A stretch of DNA of 51,671 nucleotides from Archangium sp. GTDB taxonomy: Bacteria > Myxococcota > Myxococcia > Myxococcales > Myxococcaceae. The DNA lies in NCBI GenBank assembly GCA_030695565.1, contig JAUYRZ010000100.1:1-51671 (forward strand), written 5' to 3'. The notes beneath the pieces are model-generated. The model did no database searches and had not been told where the DNA came from. It worked only from the letters and a program-made list of their open reading frames with translations. This document shows positions 43,108 through 51,647 of this stretch, in pieces. Within the stretch, counting starts at the first letter, position 1; the number at the start of each line of letters is the position of its first letter. The translations under genes were made by a program, and so were the position numbers.

Positions 43108-43373
43108 CCGGCGACTCCGTCAGCGTGCTGTTTCGGGAGGGCATGATGCTGCTCGCGGTGGTGGGCGGGCCGTTGCTGGGTGGACTGTTGCTGGTCGGCC
43201 TGGTGCTGGGTGTCTTGCAGTCGGCCACGCAGATTCAAGAACCGTCGGTCGGGGCGGTGCCGCGCATCGCCACGGTGATCCTGCTCGCGATGTTCCTGGG
43301 CCCGTGGATGGTCGAGCGCCTCGCCCGCTTCCTGCACATCGCCATCGAACGAATGGGCACGCCGCCCATGTGA
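43104..43373 (+). CDS. fliQ: Flagellar export gate protein FliQ
   Basis: Small two-helix gate subunit, 89 aa. VSVLFREGMMLLAVVGGPLL and LQSATQIQEPSVGAVPRI are FliQ signatures. Start overlaps the fliP stop (ATGA). Confidence 0.95.
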   Translation: MTGDSVSVLFREGMMLLAVVGGPLLGGLLLVGLVLGVLQSATQIQEPSVGAVPRIATVILLAMFLGPWMVERLARFLHIAIERMGTPPM

Positions 43374-43378
43374 AGGTC

Positions 43379-43414
43379 CCCTCTCCCTCCGGGAGCGGGT
43401 CAGGGTGAAGGGCC
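43379..43414. repeat. Palindromic repeat between fliQ and fliR
   Basis: CCCTCTCCC TCC GGGAGCGGG with one mismatch, then TCAGGGTGAAGGGCC; a diverged full copy. Confidence 0.75.
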
Positions 43415-43417
43415 AAC

Positions 43418-44161
43418 ATGCTCCCGCTGAACCTCATTCTCGGCTTCTTCCTCGTGCTGACGAGGGTCTCCGCCCTGATGGGCACGGCCCCGGTGCTCAG
43501 CTCCAGGTCGATCCCGGTGCGAATCAAAGCGTCGTTGGCCTTCGCGATCTCCCTGTTGGCCTTCTCGGGCTCAGGAGCGCCCAGCATCCCCGTGCCCAGC
43601 GACTTCGGCGCGCTCGCCGGCCTGGTCATCTCAGAGATGGCCGTGGGCCTCGCCGCCGGGCTCTCTTCGCGCCTGGTGCTCGACGCCGCACAGTTCGGAG
43701 GCCAGACCGCGAGCTCCGCGATGGGCATCGGCTTCGGGCAGATGATCAACCCGAACAGCGGCGCAGAATCCTCCACGGTCGGCGAACTCTACGGAGCGCT
43801 GGCCTTGAGCGTGGCGCTCGCCCTGGGCATCCACACCGAAGCGATTCGATGGATCGTGCACAGCCTCCGCGAAGTGCCTCCGGGCGGCACGGTCGACGTG
43901 GTGACGCTCTGCTCCGCGATGGTGCGGCAGGTGATCTTCGCGGTCACCCTCGCCATCCGCGTGGCCTACCCGCTCTTCGCCGCCTCACTCTTTGGTTACG
44001 CGGTGCTCGGACTGCTCGGCAAAGCGTCCCCGCAGCTCTCGCTGTCGAACCTCGGCTTCGGCGTGTCGATCATGTGCGGCGGTGGCGCGCTCTACATCGT
44101 GGCGCCCGATGGCGCCCGCATCTGCGCCCAGGCCGCCCTCACGCTGTTCTCGAGGAGCTGA
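43418..44161 (+). CDS. fliR: Flagellar export gate protein FliR
   Basis: Export gate subunit, 247 aa, with about six hydrophobic segments. LVLTRVSALMGTAPVLSSRS and GLAAGLSSRLVLDAAQFGGQ are conserved. A short repeat separates it from fliQ. flhB starts four bases after its stop. Confidence 0.94.
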   Translation: MLPLNLILGFFLVLTRVSALMGTAPVLSSRSIPVRIKASLAFAISLLAFSGSGAPSIPVPSDFGALAGLVISEMAVGLAAGLSSRLVLDAAQFGGQTASSAMGIGFGQMINPNSGAESSTVGELYGALALSVALALGIHTEAIRWIVHSLREVPPGGTVDVVTLCSAMVRQVIFAVTLAIRVAYPLFAASLFGYAVLGLLGKASPQLSLSNLGFGVSIMCGGGALYIVAPDGARICAQAALTLFSRS

Positions 44162-44164
44162 CGC

Positions 44165-45253
44165 ATGTCCGACGAGAGCGAATCAGAAGACGACCAGAAG
44201 ACAGAAGACGCCAGCGAACGCAGGCTGCAACAGGCGTTCGATCAAGGCGACATCGCGCTGTCACACGAGCTGGTGACCACCGGCGCCTTCGTGCTCGGCC
44301 TGGTCGCGCTCTACGCGGCGGCCGCCTCGTTCGAAGCGCGCCTGGTTCGCCTGATCGCCGAGACCACCACGTTGATCGCCACGGCGCCGTTCGGCTCGCT
44401 TCCGAACATGGTGCTCCCGGTGGCGTTGCCGGCCGTGCTGGTGCTCATCTCGATGGCGGTCGGAGCGGTCGTGCTCACCTTCGTGCAGACCAAAGGCAAC
44501 GTCTGGGACGACCGGGTGATGCCGGATCTCTCGCGGGTCTTCTCCACCGGCCGCCTGACCCGGCTCCTCACGAAAGACTTCCTCATCGATCTGACCCTCG
44601 GCCTGCTGAAGGTGTTCGCGGTCGGGTACGCGTGCTGGGGCGTGCTGCGCGGTGAGCTGCTCGGCGTGAACAGACTGGGCCTGGCTGCACCGGGTGATGC
44701 GCTGGGTGGGCTCTTCACCAGCTTGTGGAAGATCGGCTCACGCGCGGTGTGGTTGCTCGCGATCTTCGCCCTGGCCGACTTCGCGCTGACGAAGTGGCGG
44801 TACACGAAGAAGCACAAGATGACGAAGGAGGAGCTCAAGCGCGAGATGCGCGAAGACGAAGGTGACCCTCACATTCGTGGCGCTCGAAAGCGCAAGCACC
44901 GCGAGATGACGAAGCGCAACGCGCTGGCCGAGACGAAGAACGCCGACGTGCTGCTGGTCAACCCGACGCACATCGCGATCGCCATTCGGTACCGCAAGGA
45001 CGAGGGCGGAGCTCCGAGGGTGCTGGCCAAGGGCAAGGGCGTGCTGGCCGAGGCGATGCGCGCGGCGGCGCGAGAGAACAGCATCCCCATCGTGCAGGAC
45101 ATTCCGCTGGCGCGGCTGCTCTTCAAGAAGGTGAAGGTCGGCGGCTCGGTGCCGGCCGATACGTACAAGGCGGTCGCGGCGGTGCTCGCGTTCGTTTACC
45201 GGCTCACGGGCCGTGCTTCAGCGGCGACTGCCGGCGCGCCCCCGGTGAGCTGA
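44165..45253 (+). CDS. flhB: Flagellar export specificity switch FlhB
   Basis: Export apparatus membrane protein that switches from hook to filament substrates after self-cleavage. 362 aa: four transmembrane helices (~35-58, 82-107, 140-162, 190-208), a charged linker, and the cytoplasmic domain with the autocleavage motif N266PTH269. GAGGAG upstream. The end is followed by a palindrome and a repeat copy, then by an antisense dehydrogenase. Confidence 0.96.
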   Translation: MSDESESEDDQKTEDASERRLQQAFDQGDIALSHELVTTGAFVLGLVALYAAAASFEARLVRLIAETTTLIATAPFGSLPNMVLPVALPAVLVLISMAVGAVVLTFVQTKGNVWDDRVMPDLSRVFSTGRLTRLLTKDFLIDLTLGLLKVFAVGYACWGVLRGELLGVNRLGLAAPGDALGGLFTSLWKIGSRAVWLLAIFALADFALTKWRYTKKHKMTKEELKREMREDEGDPHIRGARKRKHREMTKRNALAETKNADVLLVNPTHIAIAIRYRKDEGGAPRVLAKGKGVLAEAMRAAARENSIPIVQDIPLARLLFKKVKVGGSVPADTYKAVAAVLAFVYRLTGRASAATAGAPPVS

Positions 45254-45266
45254 AACGAATCGTTTC
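45252..45266. repeat. Short perfect palindrome after flhB
   Basis: GAAACGA-A-TCGTTTC begins inside the flhB stop codon. It is followed by a C-run and not by T residues, so it does not look like an intrinsic terminator; the role is unknown. Confidence 0.5.
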
Positions 45267-45298
45267 CCCCCTCGCCCTGCGAAGAAGCGGGGAGAGGG
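45266..45298. repeat. Palindromic repeat copy, diverged
   Basis: CCCCCCTCGCCCTGCGAAGAAGCGGGGAGAGGG between the convergent flhB and alcohol dehydrogenase genes; the stem is imperfect. Confidence 0.7.
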
Positions 45299-45306
45299 AG
45301 GACACG

Positions 45307-46344
45307 TCAGATGGTCGCTGCGTCGATCACGAAGCGGTAGCGCACGTCGTTCTTCACCATGCGCTCGTAGGCCACGTTGATCTTCTCAGCGGGGATCACT
45401 TCGACGTCGGCGACGATCTTCTTCTCGGCGCAGAACTCGAGCATCTCCTGCGTCTCCTTGATGCCGCCGATGCTCGAGCCCGCCAACCGGCGATTGCCCC
45501 CGATCAGCGAGAACGGGTGCAGCTCGAGCTTCGGCGGAACGCCCACCACCACCATCGCCCCGTACGGCCGCAGCAGGCTCAGGTACGAGTTCATGTCGTG
45601 CGCCGCGGAGACCGTGTCGATGAGCAGGTCGAACTTGCCCGCCAGCGTCTTGAAGGTCGACCGCTCGCTGGTGAGCGCGAACGAGGTCGCACCGAGCCGG
45701 GTGGCGTCCGCCTCCTTCGAGCGTGAGGTGCTGAGCATGGTGACCTCCGCGCCCATCGCAGCGGCCAGCTTCACCGCCATGTGACCGAGCCCACCCAAAC
45801 CGACCACGCCCACCCGATCGCCCTTCTTGCAGTTCCACTGACGCAGCGGCGAGTACGTGGTGATGCCCGCGCACAGCAGCGGCGCCACCCCGCTCAGGTC
45901 GAGCCCCGCGGGGATCTTGAGCGCGAAGTGTTCAGTCACCACCACCTGCTTCGAGTAGCCGCCGAACGTCGGCGTCTTCCGATCCATCTCCGTGGAGTTG
46001 TAGGTGAACGCCGGCGTCTTCTCGCAGAACTGCTCATCCCCATGCGTACACGGCGCGCAGGTGCGGCACGAGTCGACCATGCAGCCCACGCCTGCGAGGT
46101 CACCGACCACCAGCTTCTTCACCTTCGCTCCGACCGCGGTGACCCGGCCGACGATCTCGTGACCCGGCACCATGGGAAACTTCGAGTTGCCCCACTCACC
46201 ACGCGCCTGGTGAATGTCGGAGTGGCAGATGCCCGAGAACAGAATCTCGATCTGCACGTCGAGCGGCCCCACCTCGCGGCGGTCGATCTCGAAAGAGGTG
46301 ATCTGCTGGTCAGCGGCCTGAGTGCCCCACGCGCGAGTCTTCAT
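45307..46344 (-). CDS. Zinc-dependent NAD(P) alcohol/aldehyde reductase (AdhC/YahK type)
   Basis: Medium-chain dehydrogenase/reductase, 345 aa, related to cinnamyl alcohol dehydrogenase-like aldehyde reductases. Catalytic zinc ligands Cys40 and His62-Glu63 (PGHE); structural zinc cysteines 93, 96, 99 and 107; cofactor motif GLGGLG. The segment GICHSDIHQARGEWG is typical of the YahK group, which usually prefers NADPH. It breaks the flagellar run between flhB and flhA on the opposite strand. Any link to motility is not evident. Confidence 0.92.
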   Translation of the reverse strand: MKTRAWGTQAADQQITSFEIDRREVGPLDVQIEILFSGICHSDIHQARGEWGNSKFPMVPGHEIVGRVTAVGAKVKKLVVGDLAGVGCMVDSCRTCAPCTHGDEQFCEKTPAFTYNSTEMDRKTPTFGGYSKQVVVTEHFALKIPAGLDLSGVAPLLCAGITTYSPLRQWNCKKGDRVGVVGLGGLGHMAVKLAAAMGAEVTMLSTSRSKEADATRLGATSFALTSERSTFKTLAGKFDLLIDTVSAAHDMNSYLSLLRPYGAMVVVGVPPKLELHPFSLIGGNRRLAGSSIGGIKETQEMLEFCAEKKIVADVEVIPAEKINVAYERMVKNDVRYRFVIDAATI

Positions 46345-46790
46345 GGCGGCGCAAACTAACCGAAGATTCTGGAGATGCTCTCAAACCGACGCAGCGGGAT
46401 TGGGCGGCATGACCCGCACCTCTCCGAGCAGCTGCCACACCGGCCATCTCTCCACCTGTTACAGAACTGACAATCAACGAAGAACCTCGCGACCCGCCGT
46501 ACGGCGCGCCCCTCACGTCCGGAAGACGTGAACGCCCCCATGGCCGCCGTCATGTGGGCGCTCCACTACGACCTGCGCGGCTTCGCGCCCTGAAGGAGGC
46601 GTCGGGGCGTGCCGAAGAACCAGTGTCCCCTCTGGGGTGCTCGTCAGGGCGCTGACGTGGGTCAAAAGACCAGTGGTAAAAATGACGAGAGGTCCTTCAG
46701 GACCCCTGGTTTCGCGGCTCAAAAAAACCCTCAAGCCCCCGGCATCGTTCAGGAAACACGGATGGTGCGGCGCTTGCTCAACAGCCGCAC
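46345..46790. other. 446-base intergenic region before flhA, rich in small hairpins
   Basis: No gene found. From 46627 to 46704 four small perfect hairpins are packed together: CCCC-TCT-GGGG, CGTCA-GGGCGC-TGACG, GGTC-AAAA-GACC and GGTCC-TTCA-GGACC, in a stretch poorer in GC than its surroundings. It could be a structured 5' leader of flhA. It does not match the c-di-GMP riboswitch consensus I know. The region also holds the dehydrogenase promoter, not identified. Confidence 0.45.
46763..46778 (+). promoter_or_regulatory. Possible sigma-54 promoter just before flhA
   Basis: TGGTGCGGCGCTTGCT has GG (46764-46765) and GC (46776-46777) ten bases apart and a full TTGCT. Transcription would begin near 46789, two bases before the GTG of flhA, giving an almost leaderless message, which makes the call less certain. 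Confidence 0.4.
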
Positions 46791-48857
46791 GTGAACGCCG
46801 CAGCCCCCGCAACGCCGTCGAAGATTCCCGCCGAGGCGGTGCTGGCCATGGGCGTGTTGGGGGTGCTGGCGATCCTCATCGTGCCGCTCCCGGCGGTGAT
46901 CCTCGACGGCTTGCTGGCGCTCAACGTGGCCACCGCGGTGTTGATGCTGCTGGTCTCGCTCGGCCTCAACAAGCCGATGGAGTTCTCGGTCTTCCCGTCG
47001 TTGCTGCTCATCACCACCCTCTTCCGCCTCGCGCTCAACGTCGCCTCGACGCGCCTCATTCTGCTGGAAGGTGGCAAGGGCGCCGGCGCCGCCGGTCACG
47101 TGATCGAAGCCTTCGGCCGCTTCGCCGTCGGTGGCAGCCTCATCGTCGGCGCGGTCATCTTCCTCATCCTCCTGGTGGTGAACTTCACCGTGATCACCAA
47201 GGGCTCGGGCCGCGTGTCAGAAGTCGCCGCGCGGTTCACCCTCGACGCGTTGCCCGGCAAGCAGATGTCGATCGACGCGGATCTCGCGGCCGGCGTCATC
47301 GACGACAAGGTGGCGCGCGATCGACGCACCAACCTCGCGCGGGAGACCGAGTTCTACGGCGCGATGGACGGCGCCTCGAAGTTCGTGCGCGGCGACGCGA
47401 TCGCCGGCCTGATGATCACCGGCATCAACATCGTCGGCGGCCTGCTCGCGGGCGTGCTGCGCGATCACATGGCGGTGGGCCGCGCGGTCGAGGCGTACAC
47501 GGTGCTCACCGTCGGCGACGGCCTGGTCACCCAGATGCCCGCGCTGCTGGTCTCCACCGCGGCCGGCGTGTTGGTCACCCGCGTCGAAGGCGCTGACCTC
47601 GGCTCTCAGGTCTCCTCCCAGATCTTCGCGAGCCACCGCGCACTCAAATACTCCAGCTACGTGATGGGCCTCCTGGCCTTCATCCCCGGCCTGCCCGCGA
47701 TGGCCTTCTTGCCGCTCGCGGCGGGCGCCTTCATGCTCGCCCGCCGGGTGGAGAAGAAGGCCACCGACGCTGCCGGCGCGCCGCGCAAGCAGCCCACCGA
47801 TGGCCAGCCCAAAGGTGAGCAGAAGATCACCGACCTCCTCGCGCTCGACGCGCTGGAGCTGGAGGTCGGCTACGCGCTGCTCCCCTCGATCGACCTCGAC
47901 AAGGGCGGCGAGATCCCCGGCCGCGTCACCGCGCTGCGCAAGCAGCTCGCGGCCGACCTGGGCATCGTGCTTCCTTCCGTTCACCTGCGCGACAACCTGC
48001 GCCTCGAGCCCAACGAGTACCGGGTCAAGCTGCGGGGCCTGGAGATCGGCCGGGGCACCGCCCACTTCGGCAAGCTGATGTGCCTCGAGCCGTCCGGTGG
48101 CACGCCCAAAATCGACGGCCTGCCCGGCAAGGATCCCGCGTTCGGCCTGCCTTCCGTCTGGGTGACCCCGGAGCAACGTTCACTCGCGGAGAGCAAGGGC
48201 TACACCCTGGTCGACGCGTCGTCGGTGCTCACCACGCACCTCTCCGAGCTCATCCGCCGCAACGCGCACGAGCTGGTCGGCCGCCAGGAAGTGCAGGAGC
48301 TGCTCGGCGCCTGCGCCAAAGAGACGCCCAAGCTGGTGGAAGACACCGTGCCGGGCGCCATCACCCTGGGCGAGCTGGTGCGCGTGGTGCGCGGGCTGCT
48401 CCGCGAAGGCATCTCGGTGCGCGACCTGCGCAGCATTCTCGAGGCCGTGGCCGACGCCGCGCCCCGCAGCAAAGACGCTCACTTCCTCATCGAGCAGGTG
48501 CGCCGTCGCCTCGCCCGTCAGATCACCTCGCGCATCTCGGAAGGCGGCGTGCTGTACGCCCTCACCCTCGACCGCCAGACCGAAGACTCGCTGCGCCAGT
48601 CGCTCGGTCACAACGACGGTGAGCCCACCCTGGCGCCCGACATCAACACCGCCCGCGCCCTGATTGCCTCGTTGGAGAACCGCGCCGCCGCGCTGGCTGC
48701 CCAGGGCCGCTCCGCCGTGATCCTCGCTCCTGCAGACCTGCGCCGCGCGCTCTTCGAGTTCGCCAGCCGCTTCGTCCCTGAACTCTTCGTCGTCTCCGCG
48801 CGCGAGCTCGCGCCGGGCACCACCATCGAACCCGCCGGCACCATCACCCTCACCTGA
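46791..48857 (+). CDS. flhA: Flagellar export gate protein FlhA
   Basis: Nonameric export gate and chaperone-docking protein, 688 aa. Eight hydrophobic segments in the first ~320 residues, with the FHIPEP-family signatures (FPSLLLITTLFRLALNVAST in part, FVRGDAIAGLMI, MPALLVSTAAGVLVTR), then the cytoplasmic domain (ELEVGYALLPSID; EPNEYRVKLRG). The GTG at 46791 gives a normal-length N-terminus; an internal Met at codon 20 is possible if the message is leaderless. flhF follows after 11 bases. Confidence 0.96.
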   Translation: MNAAAPATPSKIPAEAVLAMGVLGVLAILIVPLPAVILDGLLALNVATAVLMLLVSLGLNKPMEFSVFPSLLLITTLFRLALNVASTRLILLEGGKGAGAAGHVIEAFGRFAVGGSLIVGAVIFLILLVVNFTVITKGSGRVSEVAARFTLDALPGKQMSIDADLAAGVIDDKVARDRRTNLARETEFYGAMDGASKFVRGDAIAGLMITGINIVGGLLAGVLRDHMAVGRAVEAYTVLTVGDGLVTQMPALLVSTAAGVLVTRVEGADLGSQVSSQIFASHRALKYSSYVMGLLAFIPGLPAMAFLPLAAGAFMLARRVEKKATDAAGAPRKQPTDGQPKGEQKITDLLALDALELEVGYALLPSIDLDKGGEIPGRVTALRKQLAADLGIVLPSVHLRDNLRLEPNEYRVKLRGLEIGRGTAHFGKLMCLEPSGGTPKIDGLPGKDPAFGLPSVWVTPEQRSLAESKGYTLVDASSVLTTHLSELIRRNAHELVGRQEVQELLGACAKETPKLVEDTVPGAITLGELVRVVRGLLREGISVRDLRSILEAVADAAPRSKDAHFLIEQVRRRLARQITSRISEGGVLYALTLDRQTEDSLRQSLGHNDGEPTLAPDINTARALIASLENRAAALAAQGRSAVILAPADLRRALFEFASRFVPELFVVSARELAPGTTIEPAGTITLT

Positions 48858-48868
48858 GGATCTGACTC

Positions 48869-50041
48869 ATGAGCAACTTCCGAACTTTCCGTGCACCCGA
48901 CACCCGCAGCGCGCTGGCGATGGTGAAGGCCGCGCTCGGGGCCGACGCGATCATCCTCGCGACCAAGGAGGTCGACAACGGCCTCTTCCGCGCCAAGGAG
49001 ATCGAGGTCACGGCCGGGCTGCCCGAAGTGCCCTCGATGCCCAGGGTGTCGGCTGCGAAGGCCTACGCCGCCCCGGTGCTGCTGCCCGCGCCGAAAGCCG
49101 AAGCGCCCGCGCCCGCGCCCGCGCCCCGCCGCGCCGAGTCGTCGGACGAACTTCAGGGCCTGCGCGCTTCGATGGAAGAGATGCGCAGCGAGCTGCGCCG
49201 CATGGGCAGCCAGGTGCGCATGGAGCGCGAGCTTCAGCTGCCTCCGCCGGCCGCCGAGTTGCTCTCGCTGTTGATCAACCGCGGGGTCGAAGACGCGCTC
49301 GCCGAAGCGTGCGTGCGCCAGGCCCTCGAGCAGTCGTCGAACCTGAGCCGCTCCACCCTGCTCTCGGCCGTGCGCAATGCGCTCTCGCAGCGGGTGATCG
49401 CGGGCACCGCGCCGTGGATCTCCGAAGGCGGCCGCCGCCGCATCGTCGCGCTGGTGGGCCCCACCGGGGTGGGCAAGACCACCTCGGTCGCGAAGATCGC
49501 GGCGCGCGCGCTGATGGGCTCCAAGCAGAAGGTCGCGATGATCACCGTCGACACCTACCGCATCGGCGCCAGCGAGCAGCTCACCCGCTACGGCGAGATC
49601 ATGAACGTGCCCACCTTCGTGGCGCGCGATCGCGTGGAGCTGACCCGGGCCATCGAGAGGTGCGGCAACGCCGAGCTCATCCTGGTCGACTCGGCGGGCC
49701 GCTCGATGAACGAAGCCGTCGCGCGCCAGGCCGAGATGTTGCGGAGCGTCGAAGGCATCTCGTTGTGCCTCACCGTGAGCGCCTGCACCGGCCCGCGAGA
49801 GATGGCCGCCGCCGCCGAGCGCTACCGTTCGCTCGCCCCTGAACAACTGCTGTTCACCAAGGTCGATGAGGCGTCGGGGCCGGGCAGCCTGCTCTCCGCT
49901 TCGGTGCGCATCGGCCGGCCCATCGTGGCGGTGTCTGATGGCCAGCGGGTTCCGGAAGACATTCACGCGCTCTCGGGCGCCGACCTGGTCGAGCTGGTGC
50001 TGGGTGAACGCCGCGCCGCGCAGACCGCAGGAGCACGCTGA
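48869..50041 (+). CDS. flhF: Flagellar placement GTPase FlhF
   Basis: SRP-type GTPase that sets the place and early assembly of polar flagella, 390 aa. N-terminal basic B domain (FRAPDTRSALAMVKAALGADAIIL in part), Ala/Pro linker (~68-90), N domain helices, and the G domain with P-loop GPTGVGKTT (197-205), DTYRIGA, and a DSAGR motif. GAGGAT upstream. Paired with flhG, which suggests polar flagella. Confidence 0.96.
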   Translation: MSNFRTFRAPDTRSALAMVKAALGADAIILATKEVDNGLFRAKEIEVTAGLPEVPSMPRVSAAKAYAAPVLLPAPKAEAPAPAPAPRRAESSDELQGLRASMEEMRSELRRMGSQVRMERELQLPPPAAELLSLLINRGVEDALAEACVRQALEQSSNLSRSTLLSAVRNALSQRVIAGTAPWISEGGRRRIVALVGPTGVGKTTSVAKIAARALMGSKQKVAMITVDTYRIGASEQLTRYGEIMNVPTFVARDRVELTRAIERCGNAELILVDSAGRSMNEAVARQAEMLRSVEGISLCLTVSACTGPREMAAAAERYRSLAPEQLLFTKVDEASGPGSLLSASVRIGRPIVAVSDGQRVPEDIHALSGADLVELVLGERRAAQTAGAR

Positions 50042-50043
50042 AC

Positions 50044-50913
50044 ATGGACAACCAGGCAGATGGACTTCGTGAAGTGATGAAGGAGCAGCGGCGCTCGAAG
50101 CGGCCCCTGCGCATCATCGGGATCACCAGCGGCAAGGGCGGCGTGGGCAAGACCAACGTGGCGGCCAACCTCGGGGTGATCGCCGCCAAGCAGGGCATGC
50201 GCGTGTTGATCATCGACGGCGACATGGGTCTGGCCAACGTGGAGATCCTCTACGGCATTCGCCCCAGGCACCACCTGGGACACCTGCTGCAAGGCGACGT
50301 CTCGGCGCGCGACGTGCTGGCCACGACGACCAGCGGCGTGAAGGTGTTGCCGGCGGGCAACGGCCTGCAGCAGCTCACCCGGCTCGATGACGCTCAGCGG
50401 CTGCGGCTGGTCAGCGCGCTGGAAGAACTCGAAGACGACTTCGACGTGGTGTTGCTCGATTCAGGCGCGGGCATCGGCGACAACGTTCTGTTCTTCGTGG
50501 GCGCCGCGCAGGAAGCGCTGCTGGTGGTGAGCCCCGAGCCGACCTCGCTCACCGACGCGTACGCGACCATCAAGGTGCTCTGCCAGGACGCCGGGGTTCG
50601 GTACTTCGACGTGGTGGTGAACCAGGCCGGCAACGAGACGCAGGCGAGGGACATCTTTCAGAAGTTGACCGCGGTCGCCGGGCGTTTCCTCGACGCGAAG
50701 GTGCGTTGGCTGGGTTGGGTGCCGCGCGACGAGAACGTTCATCGCGCGGTGATGGCGCAGCGCCCGCTGGTCGAGCTGTTTCCCTCTTCGCCTGCCACGC
50801 GCGCCCTCAATGGCGTGGCCGACGCGCTGTTCAACGAGCCTCCCCCCGCGCACCTCGCGGGGGGCCTCAAGTTCCTGTGGAGCCGCCTGCTGCGCGACTC
50901 CAACGCTGCCTGA
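50044..50913 (+). CDS. flhG: MinD-like flagellar number regulator FlhG (FleN)
   Basis: ParA/MinD-type ATPase that limits flagellar number, 289 aa. The N-terminus has NQADGLRE, matching the DQAxxLR peptide with which FlhG activates the FlhF GTPase. Deviant Walker A SGKGGVGKTN (29-38), then IIDGDMGLANVEILYG and LLDSGAGIGDNV. The C-terminal helix expected to bind membrane is present as LKFLWSRLLRD. In other species FlhG also restrains the sigma-54 activator FleQ/FlrA, which is relevant to the activators here. Confidence 0.96.
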   Translation: MDNQADGLREVMKEQRRSKRPLRIIGITSGKGGVGKTNVAANLGVIAAKQGMRVLIIDGDMGLANVEILYGIRPRHHLGHLLQGDVSARDVLATTTSGVKVLPAGNGLQQLTRLDDAQRLRLVSALEELEDDFDVVLLDSGAGIGDNVLFFVGAAQEALLVVSPEPTSLTDAYATIKVLCQDAGVRYFDVVVNQAGNETQARDIFQKLTAVAGRFLDAKVRWLGWVPRDENVHRAVMAQRPLVELFPSSPATRALNGVADALFNEPPPAHLAGGLKFLWSRLLRDSNAA

Positions 50914-50934
50914 CCTTTCGAGACGGAGCCGCCC

Positions 50935-51636
50935 ATGCATCGTGCCGCACTCAGCTACGCCAACACCGCACCCGCGCCGCTCACGGACGATCAAGTCGTT
51001 CGCACGTGGTCGCATCTGATCGACCGGGTCGCTCGAAGAATCTCGGCTCGTACCGCCAACACCGTGCAGCCGGGCGATCTCTGGAGCATGGGCGCGCTCG
51101 GCCTCATCGACGCGTACCACCGCTTCGATCCGGCGCGCGCCGTGAAGTTCGAGAGCTTCGCCGAGCACCGCATTCGCGGGGCGATGATCGATGAACTGCG
51201 AGAGCTCGATCACCTGCCGCGCCGCATGCGCGCCGACGCCGACAAGGTGCGGAAGGGCCGCGTGTTCCTGGGCAACAAGCTGGGCCGTGAGCCGAACGCC
51301 GATGAGCTGTCGGCGCACCTGGGCATGCCGCTGGAAGACATCGAGGCGCTCGAGGCACTGTCCGCTCCGGCTTCGCCGCTCGCGCCTGAAGTGCAGGTGC
51401 CCAGTCTCGACTCGCTGCAAGACGAGAATCTCGATCGGGCTGAACGCGTGGGGCGCATGACGAAGGGCATCGAGAAGTTGAACCAACGGCTTCAGACGGT
51501 GCTCTCGCTGCACTACGTGGAGGGGTTCACCTACAAAGAGATCGCCGGAGCACTCCAGGTGAGTGAAGCGAGGGTCTGTCAGCTGCACGGGGAAGCGGTG
51601 AAGAAGCTGAAGGCGAACCTGCTCGAGCTGGAGTGA
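50935..51636 (+). CDS. fliA: Flagellar sigma factor sigma-28 (FliA)
   Basis: Sigma factor for late flagellar genes, 233 aa. Region 2 (DLWSMGALGLIDAYHRFDP, FESFAEHRIRGAMIDELR), region 3 (GREPNADELSAHLGM) and region 4 helix-turn-helix (YVEGFTYKEIAGALQVSEARVCQL, quoted in part: YKEIAGALQVSEARV). GGAG upstream. Ends the cluster; its late targets (flagellin, anti-sigma flgM) are not in this window. Confidence 0.95.
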   Translation: MHRAALSYANTAPAPLTDDQVVRTWSHLIDRVARRISARTANTVQPGDLWSMGALGLIDAYHRFDPARAVKFESFAEHRIRGAMIDELRELDHLPRRMRADADKVRKGRVFLGNKLGREPNADELSAHLGMPLEDIEALEALSAPASPLAPEVQVPSLDSLQDENLDRAERVGRMTKGIEKLNQRLQTVLSLHYVEGFTYKEIAGALQVSEARVCQLHGEAVKKLKANLLELE

Positions 51637-51647
51637 ACTGAAAGAAA

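Noticed and set aside
46620-46710. c-di-GMP riboswitch before flhA
   Set aside because: Hairpins are present, but the conserved core elements of the known c-di-GMP-I aptamer are not seen.
46637-47596. 319-codon + strand frame overlapping flhA in another phase
   Set aside because: Arg/Pro/Gly-rich, no motif; overlaps flhA over its conserved region.
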